A DNA stretch of 64,000 nucleotides, taken from UBA12018 sp051656605 (GTDB lineage Bacteria > Bacteroidota > Bacteroidia > Bacteroidales > CAMTPD01). The translations under genes and the position numbers were made by a program. The DNA is taken from the NCBI GenBank assembly GCA_051656605.1, contig JBOGCF010000013.1, positions 112,686 through 176,685 of the forward strand, given 5' to 3'. Of this stretch, positions 25,334 through 33,549 are shown in pieces; the first letter of the stretch is position 1; each line of letters begins with the position of its first letter. Under the pieces are notes generated by a model. That model had not been told where the DNA came from, did no database searches, and was given only the letters and a program-made list of their open reading frames with translations.

Positions 25334-26269
25334 TTACAAGTTTAGTTTTCTACCAATCTGCAACGTTGTAGTCGGCGTGATGTTGTTGTTTGCACACAAC
25401 TTCTTCACCGATGTGCCACATCTGCGCGCAATACGCTCTAGCGTATCACCACTGCGAATTACGTATACATCGCCCGAAGCACCGCCTCCTGCTGCCGATG
25501 CATAAGCACCTCTGGTTGCAGTACGAGCTTTCGTTTTGCGGAATACAAATTCATCTTTATGTGCAACGTAGTTTTCGAAGTCAAAGATTTCGGCAGGATT
25601 GATTGCCTGACCTAAGAAACGAGCTTCGAAGTGAAGGTGAGAACCGGTAGAACGACCTGTGTTACCGCCAAGTGCGATTGGTTGTCCGGCCTTTACGATT
25701 TGATTGGTGTCTACAAGAAATTTAGAAAGGTGTCCGTAAACAGTTTCAAGACCGTTGGTGTGACGTACGATTAAGTAATAACCATAACCACGACGCTCAT
25801 AATACTTTACACGAACTTTACCGTCGAAAGCGGCACGAATGGTATCGCCTACCTGAACTTTCAGGTCAATTCCTTTATGCATTCTGCGTCTGCGAGGTCC
25901 GAATTTTGACGTTACATGCCCTGTGTGAGGCGCAACATACTTCGAACAATCGATCTTGAATGAATCGGGAACTGCAACGTTGTGTCTTTTGTACGGATCT
26001 ACGTATTGGTTTTCCCAAACAGAAGCATAAACGTCGTCGGCCGGAAAAAGAATTGCTTCTTGCTCCATCAAATCTACCATAGAAAGCGAGTCGATTTTGA
26101 ACATATCTTTCTTGAACGAAACGCGATCGGCAAGGATTTGCGAGATTGCGGTTTCTACCTTTTCTACGGAAGGGTTTGTTATGGATAAAGCCTGGGCTTG
26201 TACGTTGATGGCAACCGCGGAGAAGATTCCTACAATTAATCCAACACTAAATATCTTTCTAAACTCCAT
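25334..26269 (-). CDS. M23-family metallopeptidase with C-terminal LysM
   Basis: A 311-residue exported cell-wall protein. An N-terminal signal peptide (MEFRKIFSVGLIVGIFSAVAINVQAQA) is followed by an M23 LytM-like domain at about 118-235. This has HKGIDLKV (His and Asp ligands near residues 131-135) and HLHFEARF (HxH near 215), so the zinc site looks intact and enzymatic activity is plausible. The basic linker KTKARTATRGAYASAAGG leads to a C-terminal LysM domain (VYVIRSGDTLERIARRCGTS, about 265-310) that binds peptidoglycan. Predicted role: peptidoglycan endopeptidase. It follows ndk by 13 bp. Confidence 0.92.
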   Translation of the reverse strand: MEFRKIFSVGLIVGIFSAVAINVQAQALSITNPSVEKVETAISQILADRVSFKKDMFKIDSLSMVDLMEQEAILFPADDVYASVWENQYVDPYKRHNVAVPDSFKIDCSKYVAPHTGHVTSKFGPRRRRMHKGIDLKVQVGDTIRAAFDGKVRVKYYERRGYGYYLIVRHTNGLETVYGHLSKFLVDTNQIVKAGQPIALGGNTGRSTGSHLHFEARFLGQAINPAEIFDFENYVAHKDEFVFRKTKARTATRGAYASAAGGGASGDVYVIRSGDTLERIARRCGTSVKKLCANNNITPTTTLQIGRKLNL

Positions 26270-26282
26270 TAAATGTTAGTTT

Positions 26283-26744
26283 TCAAATTTCATCATTAGC
26301 GTATAAGCTTCCCATTAGTTGGGGCACATACTCGAACAATTCGTCGTCTGCGAAAAACCTTCTTATCTCAATTTCAGCTGTTGCTAAAGAATCTGAAGCA
26401 TGTATGATATTCTCTTGAATACTCATACTAAAGTCACCTCGTATTGTGCCGGGAGCAGCAACGCGACTATTAGTCGTTCCTGCCATGATGCGTACTACAC
26501 TTACAGCGTCTACACCTTCAAGACACATGACCACTACGGGACATATCCGCATGGCGTCTTTGATACGTTTGAAGAAACTTTTCTCCTTTAGGTGTCCGTA
26601 ATGTTCGGTTAATAACTCATCACTTAACCAGACCATTTTCATTCCGGTAATGTGAAGACCTTTTCTCTCAAAACGGGTTATAATATCTCCGATTAATCCT
26701 CTCTGAACTGCAGAGGGCTTTAATATAACAAGCGTCTTTTCCAT
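26283..26744 (-). CDS. ndk: Nucleoside diphosphate kinase
   Basis: A 153-residue Ndk, transferring gamma-phosphate among nucleoside diphosphates. The start at 26744 gives MEKTLVILKPSAVQRGLIGD, the normal N-terminus; the frame is open to 26786 but the extra 14 residues do not resemble the family. The active-site segment NIIHASDS (phosphorylated His near residue 116) and GTIRGDFS are present. Compared with most relatives, the nucleotide loop reads GTTNSRVAAPGTIRGDF. The ATG at 26762 is the other candidate start. Probably co-transcribed with the M23 gene. Confidence 0.94.
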   Translation of the reverse strand: MEKTLVILKPSAVQRGLIGDIITRFERKGLHITGMKMVWLSDELLTEHYGHLKEKSFFKRIKDAMRICPVVVMCLEGVDAVSVVRIMAGTTNSRVAAPGTIRGDFSMSIQENIIHASDSLATAEIEIRRFFADDELFEYVPQLMGSLYANDEI

Positions 26745-26994
26745 AATAGAGTAAGTAGCCATTTTTCGCCTTAAAATTGTTAACATCTCAAATTTCGGAT
26801 ATTTTCTTCAAGCATGCAACTTTATTATTGAAAAAAATCAGCAATTACGAACCTTTATGTCGTAGAACATACCGAAAGCTTTGCCAGATGAAAGGAGATG
26901 TTAATAGAAGAAGTCAATTTAACAGTAAGTAGGTCGAATCTTTACCAATCCTAATAAATATACACGAATGGAATAAGGATGCTCAAAATGAAGA

Positions 26995-27102
26995 TTAAGC
27001 TTAGACAGGTACGTGTCTAAGATGTGTACACGGTCGTGACGCATTCTTGTCATATACCTGTCTAAGTTGTGTACACGTACGTGTCTAAGCTTAACTATTA
27101 CA
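26995..27102. repeat. Tandem GTCTAAG repeat enclosed by 22-nt inverted arms
   Basis: Units of about 23 bp begin near 27012, 27035, 27058 and 27080. GTCTAAG occurs at 27015, 27060 and 27083, and the first and third units share TGTGTACACG. Arms at 26995-27016 and 27073-27094 are inverted copies with one mismatch over 22 bases. A shorter palindrome, CTTAGACA and TGTCTAAG, sits at 27000-27021. The complex can form one long hairpin or several small ones. Confidence 0.8.
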
Positions 27103-27124
27103 ACTACGCGGCTTAACTCTTCCG

Positions 27125-27169
27125 ATAAATAAAAATAGCGCATGCCATCGTAAAGGATAACATGCGCTA
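27125..27169 (-). terminator. Terminator of the S8-xseA-xseB-ispD-recG operon
   Basis: TAGCGCATG (27136-27144) pairs with CATGCGCTA (27161-27169); on the minus strand TTTTTATTTAT follows. Confidence 0.85.
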
Positions 27170-27217
27170 CCAACAGACCTCCTTCAGAGGGGAGGCTGAT
27201 TGAATATTTTACACAAA

Positions 27218-29311
27218 TCAACTGATGAGTCCCCAGTTGATCTTTTTCGCAAACAAATGGTTGAGTCGCAAGGCTAACAAGCGGTTGTGAGGTTTCGAGA
27301 GATCGGGATCGTCGTCGAGCACCTCAAAGGCAATGTCGCGCGCCAATTGCAGCACTTGTCCGTCGGCAGCAAGGTCGGCAATCTTCAAGCTCACCGGAAG
27401 TCCGCTCTGCTGCGTCCCTTCCAAGTCGCCGGGACCACGCAACCTCAGGTCGGCTTCGGCAATTTCGAACCCATCCGTACTATTCACCATGATTTCTAGA
27501 CGCTTACGGGTATCGTTGGAGAGTTTGTGCGACGAAATCAGAATACAATAAGACTGTTCGGCACCACGTCCTACCCGCCCGCGTAGCTGATGCAGTTGTG
27601 AAAGGCCGAAACGTTCGGCACTCTCGATCACCATCACCGAAGCATTGGGCACGTTTACTCCCACTTCGATCACCGTCGTGGCGAGAAGAATTTGCGACTC
27701 TCCCGAGGCAAACTTCTGCATTTCGAAATCTTTCTCGGCCGGCTTCATACGCCCATGCACCATGCTTACATTGAATTGCGGAAACACCTCCTTCATGGTT
27801 TCAAACCCCGATTCGAGGTTTTTATAGTCGAGCTTTTCGTTTTCTTCGATCAGCGGGTACACCATATATACTTGGCGTCCTTTGGTTATTTCCGACTCGA
27901 GAAACTTGTACAAAGAAGCCCGCTTGTTGTCGTACCGATGCTCGGTCTGAATCGGCTTTCTGCCCGGAGGAAGTTCGTCGATCACCGACACATCCAAGTC
28001 GCCATACAAGGTCATCGCCAGTGTGCGCGGTATCGGCGTGGCAGTCATTACCAGAATATGGGGCACTTCAGAGGCTTTAGTCCAAAGTTTGGCACGTTGC
28101 GCCACCCCAAAACGGTGCTGTTCATCGATCACCACCAAGCCAAGTCGGTGAAAATTTACCGTATCTTCGATCAAGGCATGTGTACCGATCAGGATCTGAA
28201 TCTCGCCTTTCTCCAAAGCCGGAAACAGTTCGTTTCGTTCCTTTTTCTTGGTACTACCGGTAAGCAAACGCACATTCACGTCCATCCCTTTGAGGAATTC
28301 GCGGATCGTTTCATAGTGCTGATTGGCCAGGATTTCGGTAGGCGCCATCAGGCAAGCTTGAAATCCATTGTCGAGTGCGATGAGCATGCACAACAGCGCA
28401 ACCAGTGTCTTTCCGCTACCAACGTCGCCTTGTACCAATCGGTTCATCTGCTTGCCGCCCCCCATATCCTTGCGGATCTCTTTCACGACACGCTTTTGCG
28501 CGTTGGTAAGTGTAAAGGGAAGATTTTTTTCGTAGAAGTGATGAAAGATCTCTCCTACCCGCGTAAATACCACACCTTTCAACTTAGCTTGTCGCTGCTT
28601 GGTGTAACGAAGGATGTTGAGCTGAATGAAAAACAGCTCCTCAAACTTCAATCGAAACTGGGCATCGTTGAGCTGACGTGTCGACTCGGGAAAGTGGATT
28701 CCTTTGAGGGCACTGCTCAGGTCGATCACCTTGGCACGATTGATTACCGCCGGCGTAAGGGTTTCGTCGAAACGCCATTGCAGGGTTTGAAAAAGGGTAA
28801 ACTCGAGCGTCTGAATTGCTTTCGAATTGAGGTAATTCGACTTCATCTTCTCGGTCGTATTGTAGAAAGGAGTAAGTCCGGCAGCCACTTTGTCGGCTTC
28901 TTCGATCGGGTCTACGTCGGGGTGAGCGATGTTGTATTTGCTTCCAAACGCGGTAGGCTTTCCAAACACGATATACTCCTTGTTTACTTTGAGCTTGTTG
29001 GTCACAAAGTTGAGTCCCTTAAACCACACGATGTCGATCACGCTTCGCCCGTCCGAAAACTTGGCTACCATGCGACGCGTGCGCCCTTCTCCTATCGTTT
29101 CGAACGAAAGGAAACGGCCCCGAATCTGTATAAACGGCATGTTGCCGTCTATTTCATGGATGTAGTAAAAGCGGCTTCGGTCGATGTATTTGTACGGGAA
29201 GTAGTAGAGCAGATCCTCAAACGAATACACCTCGATCTCTTTTTTCAAGACATCGCCGCGCTTGGGTCCCACTCCTTGCAAGTAAGTTATATCTCTGTCA
29301 GAAAGTTTCAT
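27218..29311 (-). CDS. recG: ATP-dependent DNA helicase RecG
   Basis: A 697-residue superfamily 2 helicase that remodels stalled replication forks. An N-terminal wedge with OB fold (about 50-150; PFIQIRGRFLSFET) is followed by helicase motifs: I LVQGDVGSGKTLVALL (near residue 293), Ia MAPTEILANQHYE, II VVIDEQHRFG (near 392), III MTATPIPRTLAMTLYG, and the C-terminal motifs ATTVIEVGVNVPNA and QLRGRVGRG. The start at 29311 (MKLSDRDITYLQGVGPKRGD) leaves a 4-bp gap to ispD; the longer frame to 29359 would overlap ispD and lacks family similarity. It is the last gene of its operon. Confidence 0.97.
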   Translation of the reverse strand: MKLSDRDITYLQGVGPKRGDVLKKEIEVYSFEDLLYYFPYKYIDRSRFYYIHEIDGNMPFIQIRGRFLSFETIGEGRTRRMVAKFSDGRSVIDIVWFKGLNFVTNKLKVNKEYIVFGKPTAFGSKYNIAHPDVDPIEEADKVAAGLTPFYNTTEKMKSNYLNSKAIQTLEFTLFQTLQWRFDETLTPAVINRAKVIDLSSALKGIHFPESTRQLNDAQFRLKFEELFFIQLNILRYTKQRQAKLKGVVFTRVGEIFHHFYEKNLPFTLTNAQKRVVKEIRKDMGGGKQMNRLVQGDVGSGKTLVALLCMLIALDNGFQACLMAPTEILANQHYETIREFLKGMDVNVRLLTGSTKKKERNELFPALEKGEIQILIGTHALIEDTVNFHRLGLVVIDEQHRFGVAQRAKLWTKASEVPHILVMTATPIPRTLAMTLYGDLDVSVIDELPPGRKPIQTEHRYDNKRASLYKFLESEITKGRQVYMVYPLIEENEKLDYKNLESGFETMKEVFPQFNVSMVHGRMKPAEKDFEMQKFASGESQILLATTVIEVGVNVPNASVMVIESAERFGLSQLHQLRGRVGRGAEQSYCILISSHKLSNDTRKRLEIMVNSTDGFEIAEADLRLRGPGDLEGTQQSGLPVSLKIADLAADGQVLQLARDIAFEVLDDDPDLSKPHNRLLALRLNHLFAKKINWGLIS

Positions 29312-29315
29312 TCGT

Positions 29316-29999
29316 TTATTTCCACAAATCGGTTGCGTTGCAAAGGGCCTCTGCAACAATCAAGTCATAGGTTGTTGTTATTTTAATGTTTTCGCGATTT
29401 CCCTGAATCGTATGTATCGGTTGGCCGAAAGCCTCTACGACCGACGCATCGTCGGTAAAGTGGTCTTCGTACTCACACGCATAGGCTTGATGCAGCATAT
29501 CGGCATCAAAAACTTGCGGAGTTTGCACCAAGACATAACCCGCACGGTTGATCGAAATGCTCGAACTGTCGCTTTTTTTCTTGCGAAGGGAGTCGATCAC
29601 CGGAATTACCGGTACCACTGCTTTCTCGTTCTTTGCAATCGCAAAAGCTTGTTCCAATACGCCTTGTTTTACGAAAGGACGCACGCCGTCGTGTATCCCT
29701 ACAATCGTATTTTCGGGCACGTGTTTCAAGCCGTTCTTTACGGAGTGAAAGCGGGTTTCGCCGCCGTTACATACCGTATGCGGAATCTCAAAATTATATT
29801 CTGCGCACAGGTTTTTCCAGTAGTCGTGCTGATCGGCCGGAAGTACCAATATGATGCCCATATCGGCAGCGTATTCGTAAAATTGGTTGATCGTGTGCAT
29901 CAAAACCGGCTTACCGCCTATCGGCAAAAATTGCTTGGGAATGTCTTTGCCCATGCGAAGACCTTTTCCGCCGGCAACAATTACTACATATTTATCCAT
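29316..29999 (-). CDS. ispD: 2-C-methyl-D-erythritol 4-phosphate cytidylyltransferase
   Basis: A 227-residue IspD making CDP-ME from MEP and CTP in the non-mevalonate isoprenoid pathway. The N-terminal nucleotide-binding loop VVIVAGGKGLRMGKDIPKQF (residues 4-23) is intact. VHDGVRPFV-type GIHDGVRPFVKQ lies near residue 102 and the ITTTYDLIVAEAL end near 207. Its ATG overlaps the xseB stop by one base (TAATG), pointing to translational coupling. ispF of the same pathway sits apart at 2545. Confidence 0.96.
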   Translation of the reverse strand: MDKYVVIVAGGKGLRMGKDIPKQFLPIGGKPVLMHTINQFYEYAADMGIILVLPADQHDYWKNLCAEYNFEIPHTVCNGGETRFHSVKNGLKHVPENTIVGIHDGVRPFVKQGVLEQAFAIAKNEKAVVPVIPVIDSLRKKKSDSSSISINRAGYVLVQTPQVFDADMLHQAYACEYEDHFTDDASVVEAFGQPIHTIQGNRENIKITTTYDLIVAEALCNATDLWK

Positions 30000-30196
30000 T
30001 AGTCTAATTCTTCAAGGATTTTCTTTACTTCTTCATCGGCCTTGTAAAGCTTTTCTTTGCAGAGCTTTATCAAGCGTGAAGCTTCTTTTACTTTGTCGGA
30101 AAGAAGATCTACATCGAGATCATTCTTTTCTATTTCGGCAACAATCGTTCTTAGTTTATCGATTGCCTCGTTGTATGTTTCGGTTTTCTTTGCCAT
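29999..30196 (-). CDS. xseB: Exodeoxyribonuclease VII small subunit
   Basis: A 65-residue XseB, the small subunit that coats XseA in exonuclease VII. The family pattern is visible: TYNEAIDKLRTIVAEIEKND, then LDLLSDKVKEASRLIKLCKEKL (written here with its own residues LDVDLLSDKVKEAS), and an acidic C-terminal coiled coil. It starts 13 bp after the xseA stop and its stop overlaps the ispD start codon by one base. Confidence 0.93.
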   Translation of the reverse strand: MAKKTETYNEAIDKLRTIVAEIEKNDLDVDLLSDKVKEASRLIKLCKEKLYKADEEVKKILEELD

Positions 30197-30209
30197 ATAT
30201 ATAATATCT

Positions 30210-31583
30210 TTATGATTCTACAATACTTGTGACTTCGCCGTCTTTGAAGCGGGTCACCAACTGGTCGCCTTGCTTCAGGTCGGTTGCGTTCTTTACAATC
30301 TTTCCCTCATGCACGGTGATGGTGTATCCGCGCTTGAGGATGTAATCGGGTGAAGCCATCTGCACGAATTGCTCCAACATGCCGAGCTCGTGCGTGCGAC
30401 TTACGATCTGATTGCTCATGGCTCCCTTCATTTGCTGGGCGGCCATTGCAAGCTCTTGTTTCCCTTTATTGATCATCGCGAAAGCGGTGTCGGGCAAACG
30501 ACGTACCATCATATCTTGCGTATATTTTTTATCGGCCAAGAACGAACTCGAAGCCGAGGTTACACCGCGTTGCAACAACTGCAATCCGGTGTTGTGTTGA
30601 TGCAGCCACGACTGCACCAGTCCGGGAAGACGTGCACTTACGGCTTGCAAAAATCCTTTCTCTTCGGTCAGTTTGATGGTGGTGAGATCGAGCAATCGTT
30701 GTTGCAAGATCAGCATCCGTTCTTCGGCTTCACTCATCCGGCCGATCAGGAATTCGGCAACAGCCGTAGGGGTTTTTGCCCTTACGTTTGCCACTAGGTC
30801 AATAACGGTGTCGTCGCGTTCGTGCCCAATCCCCGTAATCACGGGCAATGGAAATTGCGCGCAATTGGCTGCCAGTTCATAGTTGTCGAAAGCATTCAAT
30901 TCGGAGGTGGCGCCCCCACCGCGAATGATTACCACGGCATCATAGTCATCGAGGTTGAGACAGATCTTGTCCAAAGCCTCGATCACCGACGATGCGGTCT
31001 TGTCGCCCTGCATGATGGCGGGGTATAACTTGGTGTAAAACTTGTAGCCTTGTTTGTTGTGATGCAGCTGATTGAGGAAGTCTTCATAACCGGCAGCCGT
31101 GGGTGAGGTTACAATGGCAATGCGCTGAACAAGTGTAGGCAACTCGAGCTCTTTGTTGAGCGTAAGTATCCCCTCTTCTTGCAGCTTCTTGATGATTTCT
31201 TGTCGCTGACGGGCCATATCGCCGAGGGTATACGACGGATCAATGTCGTGCACGGTGAGTCCGAACCCGTAGAGTTCGTGAAAATCGACCGAAACCTTTA
31301 CCAATACCTTCATGCCCGAAGCAAAGCGCTGCCCGGTTTGCCCCTCAAAGTAAGGACGAATCATTTGAAAGGTGCGCGACCAGATAGAGCCTCTGGCCTT
31401 TGCCAATATTTGTCCGCTGCGGGGATCTTTCTCTACAAATTCGAGATAGCAGTGTCCCGACGAGCTGTTGATCCTCACGTCACTGGTTTCGGCACGTAGC
31501 CAACAAGTGTCGGGAAAAGATCGTTTTATGCTTGCGCGAACCATTCCATTGAGTTCGACGAGTGTGAATTCTTTACGTTCCAT
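30210..31583 (-). CDS. xseA: Exodeoxyribonuclease VII large subunit
   Basis: A 457-residue XseA, catalytic subunit of the single-strand-specific exonuclease VII. An N-terminal OB fold (about 1-110; FTLVELNGMVRASIKRSFPDT) is followed by the catalytic domain with AIVTSPTAAGYEDF near residue 157, IIRGGGATSELNAFDNYELA near 220 and TGIGHERDDTVIDLVA near 252. A long coiled coil follows and the RGYTITVHEGKIV segment closes the chain. The start at 31583 shares one base with the stop of the S8 peptidase gene (TGATG). The frame extends to 31619 inside the S8 gene, which is not needed. Confidence 0.96.
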   Translation of the reverse strand: MERKEFTLVELNGMVRASIKRSFPDTCWLRAETSDVRINSSSGHCYLEFVEKDPRSGQILAKARGSIWSRTFQMIRPYFEGQTGQRFASGMKVLVKVSVDFHELYGFGLTVHDIDPSYTLGDMARQRQEIIKKLQEEGILTLNKELELPTLVQRIAIVTSPTAAGYEDFLNQLHHNKQGYKFYTKLYPAIMQGDKTASSVIEALDKICLNLDDYDAVVIIRGGGATSELNAFDNYELAANCAQFPLPVITGIGHERDDTVIDLVANVRAKTPTAVAEFLIGRMSEAEERMLILQQRLLDLTTIKLTEEKGFLQAVSARLPGLVQSWLHQHNTGLQLLQRGVTSASSSFLADKKYTQDMMVRRLPDTAFAMINKGKQELAMAAQQMKGAMSNQIVSRTHELGMLEQFVQMASPDYILKRGYTITVHEGKIVKNATDLKQGDQLVTRFKDGEVTSIVES

Positions 31584-32971
31584 CAGTTCTTCTTTTGATG
31601 TTCGAGGCGTAGCCCCCATTGATAGGCCTTTTGCATATCGGGTATTCCATAGCCGATATCGGCATCAGGCTTTTTATATTGAGAGGAGCTTTCGATGACC
31701 AATTGGTATATTTCTCTATTGGATAGCGAAGGGAGTGCCTGCCAAAGACAGGTAATCCAGCCGGCAAGGATGGGTGTTGCGAAGGAGGTTCCGTCAACGA
31801 ATTCGATAGATCCGTTCGCATTGTACACCGCACATTCGCTTCCAAGTGATACCACTTCAGGCTTTACTTTGCCTTGTGCTCCGGCGGAGCTAAATATACT
31901 TTTTTTCTTTTTCTTATCGATTGCTCCTACTGTTAATACGTTGTCGGCATCTGCCGGAAATGTGACATTGCGCCAAGTTCCGCTACCTTCGTTTCCTGCA
32001 CTGACTACCAGTAGCATTCCTTTATCGATCGCTTTGGATGCAGCTCGGGATATAAAGGTTTCGTTTCCGGTGAGATGTTGTTGGGTATATCCTGCGGGAT
32101 TGTTTTCGAAGTCCCAATACCCCAACGACGAACTTATTATATCGACTCCGGCACTATCGGCATATTCTACGGCTTCGATCCAATAGTCTTCCTCTATGGA
32201 GTACTCAGATTCGATCACTTCACTTTTGAATAAATAGTAACGAGCATCGGGCGCACTTCCTACCAATACGTTGTTCTGTTTTGCAGCTAGGCAAGAGAGC
32301 ACTTTCGTTCCGTGGTCGTCTTCTTCATACACCGATACCTCGGGATTGACGAAGTTACGGGTTTCGACTACATGTGCCGAGTCAAATGCCGGAATACGGT
32401 TCAGGTTTTTGAATCCGGCATCAATTACGGCTACGGATATTCCTTGTCCCGTGTAGCCTTTCTTTTGGAAGATATCAGCTTTGTGTAGTGTGGTATTCAT
32501 TTTTGCATTGCCCCAATGGTTATTCAACGGCGCATCCACTGCTTTGAAATGAGATGTGTCTTTCCCATCCTTTTGCTCTGTTGCTTGTCTTTGCTTTCGC
32601 ATGCCAATCCATTGCACCGAATCGATAAAGGACAAGGGCTTGATGGATTCAATGCCTACACTATCGGCCAATGCAATGGCTACGGTATTCATCCAGCGGC
32701 TTTTTGCAAGAATGCGGGCGCCTTGGTTTGCAATTGATTGCATGTACTCGGTGTCTACCGGAGCGTCTGTACTGTCTAATTCATATCCTTGCCTCATTCG
32801 TCGCTCAATGCTTTGGGTGGATAAAAATTGCTCGGGCTCGATCATTTGAGTATGTGCTGCGGGCTTGTCTGTAAGGTATAGTCTAAATAGATAGGCTTCT
32901 CCTGCACACAACATTTTATTGCAGCATAACACGAGCATCACAAGCATAAGAATCACAGATCTTTTTACCAT
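31583..32971 (-). CDS. Exported S8 (subtilisin-like) serine peptidase
   Basis: A 462-residue subtilase. The start at 32971 gives MVKRSVILMLVMLVLCCNK, a signal sequence. The frame is open to 33070, but a TACATTTG promoter on the minus strand at 33022-33029 lies inside that stretch. A propeptide-like region (about 25-165) precedes the S8 domain with the full triad: VAVIDAGF (Asp 184), DDHGTKV (His 220) and DGTSFATP (Ser 396), plus the oxyanion Asn in SAGNEGS (near 327). So it should be active, outside the cytoplasm. The stop overlaps the xseA ATG, so this exported protease leads a DNA-repair and isoprenoid operon. Confidence 0.92.
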   Translation of the reverse strand: MVKRSVILMLVMLVLCCNKMLCAGEAYLFRLYLTDKPAAHTQMIEPEQFLSTQSIERRMRQGYELDSTDAPVDTEYMQSIANQGARILAKSRWMNTVAIALADSVGIESIKPLSFIDSVQWIGMRKQRQATEQKDGKDTSHFKAVDAPLNNHWGNAKMNTTLHKADIFQKKGYTGQGISVAVIDAGFKNLNRIPAFDSAHVVETRNFVNPEVSVYEEDDHGTKVLSCLAAKQNNVLVGSAPDARYYLFKSEVIESEYSIEEDYWIEAVEYADSAGVDIISSSLGYWDFENNPAGYTQQHLTGNETFISRAASKAIDKGMLLVVSAGNEGSGTWRNVTFPADADNVLTVGAIDKKKKKSIFSSAGAQGKVKPEVVSLGSECAVYNANGSIEFVDGTSFATPILAGWITCLWQALPSLSNREIYQLVIESSSQYKKPDADIGYGIPDMQKAYQWGLRLEHQKKN

Positions 32972-33021
32972 GTGGTGTCGTGCAGAGTTTCTTATCTGAT
33001 CTATATTATTATACATATCAA

Positions 33022-33029
33022 CAAATGTA
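33022..33029 (-). promoter_or_regulatory. -7 promoter element of the S8-xseA-xseB-ispD-recG operon
   Basis: CAAATGTA on the plus strand reads TACATTTG on the minus strand, about 51 bp before the chosen start at 32971. Confidence 0.55.
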
Positions 33030-33142
33030 TAACAGAAAGGATGAATAGACAAATTGTGGTGTAGAAACAAACGTTTTCACAGACTTCTTACGGCTTCTTT
33101 ACATTGCCCATCTTGTTAAATAACTTAAACAAGATAAAATAT

Positions 33143-33185
33143 ACAGTAGTTTGTATTGCATAGTACTGTTATATGTATACATTTG
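33143..33185 (+). promoter_or_regulatory. padR promoter with candidate operator palindromes
   Basis: A -7 element TACATTTG lies at 33178-33185. The palindrome ATGTATACAT (33173-33182) overlaps it. An inverted pair ACAGTA (33143-33148) and TACTGT (33164-33169) lies just upstream. PadR proteins typically repress their own promoters through ATGT/ACAT-type half sites, so these are candidate autoregulatory sites. Confidence 0.55.
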
Positions 33186-33205
33186 CAACATAATCAAAGA
33201 GAACT

Positions 33206-33535
33206 ATGAATACAGAAAACGTTAAGTCCCAAATGCGGAAAGGGGTTCTCGAGTATTGTATCCTTACAATCCTCAGCAAAGAACCGGCGTATGCTTCAGA
33301 CATCATTAAGCAACTTCAAGAGGCTAAGCTTATCGTTGTGGAAGGAACTCTTTATCCTTTGCTTACTCGCTTAAAGAATGGCGAGATGCTGAGCTACGAA
33401 TGGATTGAATCTACGCAAGGACCTCCTCGAAAGTATTACAAACTGACCGAGAAAGGGGAAATTGCTCTCAAGGAATTGGCTGATTCTTGGAACCAGCTGA
33501 ATGAAACAATCAAACACATTACAAACAATCAATAA
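33206..33535 (+). CDS. PadR-family transcriptional regulator
   Basis: A 109-residue winged-helix PadR regulator of the short subfamily. Typical segments are RKGVLEYCILTILSKEPAYASDIIKQL (residues 12-38), VVEGTLYPLLTRLKNGEMLSYEW (about 45-67) and GPPRKYYKLTEKGEIAL (about 73-89). No ligand domain is present. pspC follows 14 bp after the stop, so the two form an operon, as often seen in Bacteroidota. The promoter region carries candidate operator palindromes at 33143-33182. Confidence 0.93.
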   Translation: MNTENVKSQMRKGVLEYCILTILSKEPAYASDIIKQLQEAKLIVVEGTLYPLLTRLKNGEMLSYEWIESTQGPPRKYYKLTEKGEIALKELADSWNQLNETIKHITNNQ

Positions 33536-33549
33536 AAGCTATCCATCAT

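Larger units (their letters stand above)
26745..27217. other. Spacer between ndk and recG with repeats and recG terminator
   Basis: About 470 bases with no credible gene; a minus-strand open frame at 26919-27221 overlaps the repeats and the terminator and is not believable. The spacer must hold the ndk promoter (not located with confidence), the repeat complex at 26995-27102 and the recG operon terminator. Confidence 0.7.

Noticed and set aside
26919..27221. A 100-codon minus-strand frame behind recG
   Set aside because: It overlaps the recG terminator and the repeat module, so it is probably chance.
27692..29386. A 564-codon plus-strand frame opposite recG
   Set aside because: It is the complement of a convincing recG; composition is unlike a protein and no motif is visible.
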